Shown in pieces: positions 61,558 through 64,000 of a stretch of DNA of 64,000 nt. Position 1 is the stretch's first letter. Every line of letters begins with the position of its first letter. The translations under genes were made by a program, and so were the position numbers. A model generated the notes under the pieces. It saw nothing but the letters and a program-made list of their open reading frames with translations, was not told where the DNA came from and did no database searches. The stretch comes from CAYJAZ01 sp964369185. GTDB lineage: Bacteria > Desulfobacterota > Desulfovibrionia > Desulfovibrionales > Desulfovibrionaceae. The stretch covers positions 28,200-92,199 of the forward strand of contig CAYJEN010000003.1 of the NCBI GenBank assembly GCA_964369185.1, read 5' to 3'.

Positions 61558-62127
61558 TTATTTAATGTTAGTAACAATATCATCTGCTAGTGCATCGATA
61601 AGCTTTGCTTGGCTTATAACAAGTTCATTGTATGTTGCTCCGGCAGGTATTGATTTGTAAAATGAACCTTGACTTAGAATTTTAGAGTCATTTCTTAAAA
61701 GCCAATAAGCATTTAAAGCAACATCAGAATCTAAGCTTCCTTCAAAGGATATCACATCTATAAGTAGTCGACAATCTACAGGATATCCCATACGAAGAGG
61801 AATAGCAGTGTAGTTTTTATCGAGTAATTTACTTGATAAAGAAGTGCTGAGTACACGTTGAAAGGCATCATCTAAGTTTTCACCCCAGCGGTGGAATTCT
61901 GAAATCTCAACTTGTGAAGTTGCTACGTTTTTGGTAACGATTTGCGGTCTTAATAAATAACTTGGTAAGCTTATGGGAAGAATACCTATTGTTTTTTCAT
62001 TTGCTTTTTCTGTGACTTCTATAGGATTAAAATTTGGTAATAAATAGAAAGTAGGTAGGGAAGTGCTTGCACATGCAGAAAGGAAGATGCATAATAATAA
62101 TGTGCAGACTAAGTATAAATTTTTCAT
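61558..62127 (-). CDS. PqiC/DUF330-family lipoprotein, ABC transport auxiliary
   Basis: 189 aa. Lipoprotein signal with lipobox LSAC (Cys19). The FYLLP start of the mature part, ILPISLPSYLLRPQIV and FHRWGENLDDAFQRVLSTSL match the PqiC (DUF330) family. These outer-membrane-facing lipoproteins act with MCE-type (PqiB-like) proteins for lipid or membrane integrity transport. The usual partner genes (mlaE, mlaF, mce) are not in this window, and the gene stands alone on the minus strand, divergent from lgt. Confidence 0.8.
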   Translation of the reverse strand: MKNLYLVCTLLLCIFLSACASTSLPTFYLLPNFNPIEVTEKANEKTIGILPISLPSYLLRPQIVTKNVATSQVEISEFHRWGENLDDAFQRVLSTSLSSKLLDKNYTAIPLRMGYPVDCRLLIDVISFEGSLDSDVALNAYWLLRNDSKILSQGSFYKSIPAGATYNELVISQAKLIDALADDIVTNIK

Positions 62128-62303
62128 CTTACAGCCTTTAAATATAGAAAATTATCATAATATGGGTTTGTGTTGTTATTATCCATAAAGGCTTTCGATA
62201 TATTTGTCAAACAAGTGATTTCAAATTAATGGGAAATATTCACTGAAAGCTAAGAACTTTTATTATTATAACTATATGAAATTATAAATAATATTTTTTA
62301 CTC

Positions 62304-62332
62304 TTGTCATAAATAGTCTCTTATGATATCTT
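62304..62332 (+). promoter_or_regulatory. Extended -10 promoter of lgt
   Basis: TTGTCA (62304-62309), 17-base spacer, TATCTT (62327-62332) with TGA just upstream (extended -10). It is 36 bases before the ATG of lgt. Confidence 0.55.
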
Positions 62333-62368
62333 TAAGTCTACGAAAATCTATAATTAAGCGAGCATAGA

Positions 62369-63208
62369 ATGTTGGTATATCCTCAAATAGATCCTATTGC
62401 TTTTTCCCTTGGTCCGGTGAATGTGCACTGGTATGGGCTGATGTATATTTTAGCCCTACTTGTGGGCTGGATTCTTTTACGTGCTAGGGCGTCAAAGCTC
62501 GGATCGGGCTGGGAAAATTCTGAGGTTGATGACCTTGTAACTTGGGTTATGCTAGGCGCAGTTCTTGGTGGAAGAGTTGGTTATATTTTATTTTATGACT
62601 TAGCTTATTACATAAAAGCTCCTCTTGAGATTTTTACTGTTTGGAATGGCGGAATGTCGTTCCACGGTGGATTATTAGGCGTGCTGTTGACAATTTTTGT
62701 ATGGGGAAGAGTTCATAAAAAAGGCTTCTTAGAAACCTTAGATTTTGTTGCGCCGGCAATTGCACCGGGTTTATTATTTGGAAGAATAGGCAACTTTATT
62801 AATGGTGAGCTTTGGGGAAGAACAACAGATGTATCATGGGGAATGGTTTTTCCTCATGCCGGCATACTCCCAAGGCATCCTACTCAACTTTACGAGGCAG
62901 GGCTTGAGGGAGCACTACTTTTTATTCTTCTTTGGATATATTCATCAAAAGAAAGACCTGAAGGAGCTGTAGCCGGATTTTTTGCAATACTCTATGGTAT
63001 ATTCCGTTTTATAAGCGAGTTTTATCGTGAACCGGATGCACACATCGGATATCTTTATGGTGAATGGTTGACTATGGGAATGGTGCTTTCATTGCCACTT
63101 ATTGTGGTTGGAGTTTGCCTTGTTCTTTACTCAGTATTTCAGGAAAAGAATCCATCAAGGGAAAAAATTGTATTAAAAGATGGTTCTGTGGTTTGGTTAA
63201 AGAAATAG
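62369..63208 (+). CDS. lgt: Prolipoprotein diacylglyceryl transferase
   Basis: 279 aa membrane enzyme adding diacylglyceryl to the lipobox Cys of prolipoproteins. Seven TM segments, with NGGMSFHGGLLGVLL, the Lgt signature GRIGNFINGELWGR and HPTQLYEAGLEG. It matches the usual length (260-290). The PqiC-like lipoprotein next door is a possible client. It is closed by a terminator. Start at 62369 is the only Met before the first TM. Confidence 0.96.
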   Translation: MLVYPQIDPIAFSLGPVNVHWYGLMYILALLVGWILLRARASKLGSGWENSEVDDLVTWVMLGAVLGGRVGYILFYDLAYYIKAPLEIFTVWNGGMSFHGGLLGVLLTIFVWGRVHKKGFLETLDFVAPAIAPGLLFGRIGNFINGELWGRTTDVSWGMVFPHAGILPRHPTQLYEAGLEGALLFILLWIYSSKERPEGAVAGFFAILYGIFRFISEFYREPDAHIGYLYGEWLTMGMVLSLPLIVVGVCLVLYSVFQEKNPSREKIVLKDGSVVWLKK

Positions 63209-63212
63209 AAAT

Positions 63213-63251
63213 AAAAAAGCATAGCTTTTAGAGGCTATGCTTTTTTATTTT
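63213..63251 (+). terminator. Terminator after lgt
   Basis: AAAAAAGCATAGC (63213-63225) pairs with GCTATGCTTTTTT (63234-63246), then T-run. Confidence 0.92.
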
Positions 63252-63261
63252 TTTAGGATAT

Positions 63262-63412
63262 GTTTCTAAATTAATTCTTTTGTGTTTTTGACATTTATCA
63301 TAGAGGGCTCAAAAGATGATTTTTTATTCAGTGTATGTATGTTTTAATGCATTACACCTCATAAAAAATCACATTTTATTGAAAATTCCACAAAATCTCT
63401 TAATTTAGAAAC
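63262..63412. repeat. Inverted-repeat element, 151 bp, related to 31270-31395
   Basis: Left end GTTTCTAAATTAATTCTTTT (63262 onward, then GTG) and right end CACAAAATCTC ... TTTAGAAAC (63389-63412) are imperfect inverted repeats of about 23 bases. The inside shares TGTATGTTTT and CTCATAAAAAA-like runs with the element at 31270. The right end runs into AAACGCACCCTA, the dispersed motif. Confidence 0.65.
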
Positions 63413-63471
63413 GCACCCTAATACAGCCTAAACTTGACGATAGCTCAAAAATAAGCGATAAAAGGTGCAAC

Positions 63472-63548
63472 GTGCTTATAGCTCAGTTGGATAGAGCGTT
63501 AGCCTCCGGAGCTGAAGGCCGCAGGTTCGATTCCTGCTAGGCACGCCA
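63472..63548 (+). tRNA. tRNA-Arg(CCG)
   Basis: 77 bases including an encoded CCA. Acceptor GTGCTTA / TAGGCAC pairs fully over 7 bp; the D-stem is GCTC / GAGC. The anticodon stem is TTAGC / GCTGA with loop CTCCGGA, so the anticodon is CCG (Arg, codon CGG). The T-stem is GCAGG / CCTGC with loop TTCGATT. A tyrosine integrase gene follows downstream, so the 3' end of this tRNA is likely an attachment site. Confidence 0.95.
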
Positions 63549-63600
63549 AACAAACAAGCCAAAATCTCGCTTATATAAAGCAAAATCACACTATTTATCT

Positions 63601-63646
63601 AGAAAAGCAGTAAGTAAAAAACTTATTGCTTTTCTCTCGTTTTTAG
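63601..63646 (+). terminator. Terminator of the tRNA transcript
   Basis: AGAAAAGCAGTAAGT (63601-63615) pairs with ACTTATTGCTTTTCT (63621-63635) with one G-U, followed by a T-rich tract. Confidence 0.7.
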
Positions 63647-63662
63647 CCTATTTTTATATTGC

Positions 63663-63753
63663 GTGTGATAATAGGTGTGATAACAGAAAATCTTTCAAAG
63701 TGCCTATTCATCGTATTTTTATAGATAAAAAACATCTTTGGTGTGATAACAGA
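63663..63753 (+). repeat. Direct repeats GTGTGATAA ahead of the integrase gene
   Basis: GTGTGATAA occurs at 63663-63671, 63675-63683 and 63741-63749. The last two are part of a longer repeat GGTGTGATAACAGA (63674-63687 and 63740-63753). They lie between the tRNA and int, where integrase arm sites or Xis sites are found. Confidence 0.65.
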
Positions 63754-63762
63754 GAGCAGAAT

Positions 63763-64000
63763 ATGGCAAATCAAATAAAGACAAAATATGCAGGTGTTAC
63801 TTATATTGTAGTTGAAAATGATAAAATCTACTACATTCGATATAGACGTGGAGGACGTGAAGCTAAACTTATCTTTGAACCTGTAGGCAAATCTTCTCAA
63901 GGAATGACTTCTGCGAAGGCGAGCTATATCAGAGCCGAAAGAATTGCAGGAAAAGAAGAAAGCAATACTGAAAGACGTGCAAAAATCCAAGCTGAAAAGA
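63763..64000 (+). CDS. Tyrosine-type site-specific integrase (3' cut by window edge)
   Basis: From ATG 63763 the frame is open to the right end (79 residues). The N-terminal part has the pattern of phage/ICE integrase arm-binding domains: KTKYAGVTYIVVENDKIYYI, then RYRRGGREAKL, a VGKSSQGMTSAKASYIRAER run and a charged helix. The catalytic domain (R-H-R-Y) lies outside the window, so the class is inferred from the N-terminus and the tRNA neighbour. It reads away from tRNA-Arg, as in tRNA-integrated elements. GAGAGCAG is a possible ribosome site. Confidence 0.75.
   Translation, partial: MANQIKTKYAGVTYIVVENDKIYYIRYRRGGREAKLIFEPVGKSSQGMTSAKASYIRAERIAGKEESNTERRAKIQAEK

Noticed and set aside
63643..63990. 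Minus-strand ORF near the right edge
   Set aside because: It is a shadow of the integrase frame, which has a family-like sequence and a ribosome site.
1..64000. CRISPR arrays, rRNA genes or complete insertion sequences
   Set aside because: No regular repeat-spacer pattern, no rRNA-like sequence and no transposase gene were seen.

Overview
The window is an AT-rich bacterial chromosome segment that looks like the Desulfovibrionaceae (Desulfovibrio / Bilophila / Lawsonia / Taurinivorans relatives). The evidence is an rnfCDGEAB-apbE cluster, a CcmE of the CxxxY type, a HesB/IscA-like selenoprotein with an in-frame UGA, a tripartite TRAP transporter, tungstate-type ABC genes and a single tRNA-bounded integrase. 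No rRNA and no CRISPR array were seen. Most genes are housekeeping and well packed.

Layout. 1-5990: Rnf membrane complex (rnfC cut by the left edge) with its flavin transferase ApbE, closed by a terminator. 6021-10525: SurA-like chaperone, RodZ-like protein, selenoprotein with a SECIS-like hairpin, and adenine deaminase. 10558-12894 (-): CcmF and CcmE for cytochrome c maturation. 13041-18953: aldolase, GAPDH, Mn exporter, Na+-coupled transporter, aspartate-semialdehyde dehydrogenase and a small unknown protein. 18959-26130 (-): DUF1796-like protein, lytic transglycosylase, serine dehydratase, OmpR-type regulator, BioY, and a 794-aa degenerate GGDEF-TPR protein. 26350-34684: the most distinctive locus, a sugar isomerase / PFK-like kinase / GH31 glycosidase / TRAP transporter cluster. 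34830-44335: L28, tungstate-type transporter, QueH, FmdE-like, ThiL, sensor kinase, methyltransferase, zinc-ribbon membrane protein, YgjP-like peptidase and FBPase. 44492-48900: FadL-like porin, unknown protein and RNase II. 48927-61403 (-): IlvN, GyrA, GyrB, Aat, an unknown exported protein, CdaR, the c-di-AMP cyclase CdaA, FolP and FtsH. 61558-63251: PqiC-like lipoprotein (-) and Lgt. 63472-64000: tRNA-Arg(CCG) followed by a tyrosine integrase, the likely left edge of an integrated element.

The candidate new system is 26464-34565. It encodes a glycoside hydrolase that releases a free sugar, a FucI/AraA-fold isomerase acting on a free sugar, and a PFK-family kinase. There is no hexokinase in the window, and uptake would be by a DctPQM TRAP transporter, a class that nearly always binds organic anions. 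This logic works without a hexokinase only if the sugar already carries a negative group at C6. Sulfoquinovose fits best: SQ-glycoside to SQ, to sulfofructose, to sulfofructose-1-phosphate, then an aldolase. The isomerase and kinase would then be from families other than those of E. coli YihS and YihV. This is an inference from gene content and a few residues, not a demonstrated pathway. Codon use suggests the locus is highly expressed.

Other points of interest are two related ~130-150 bp inverted-repeat elements, a ~350 bp element with long imperfect terminal repeats, a dispersed TAGAAACACACNCTA-type motif, a family of GAGGGGAAA palindromes, and several genes whose ribosome binding sites favour TTG starts.
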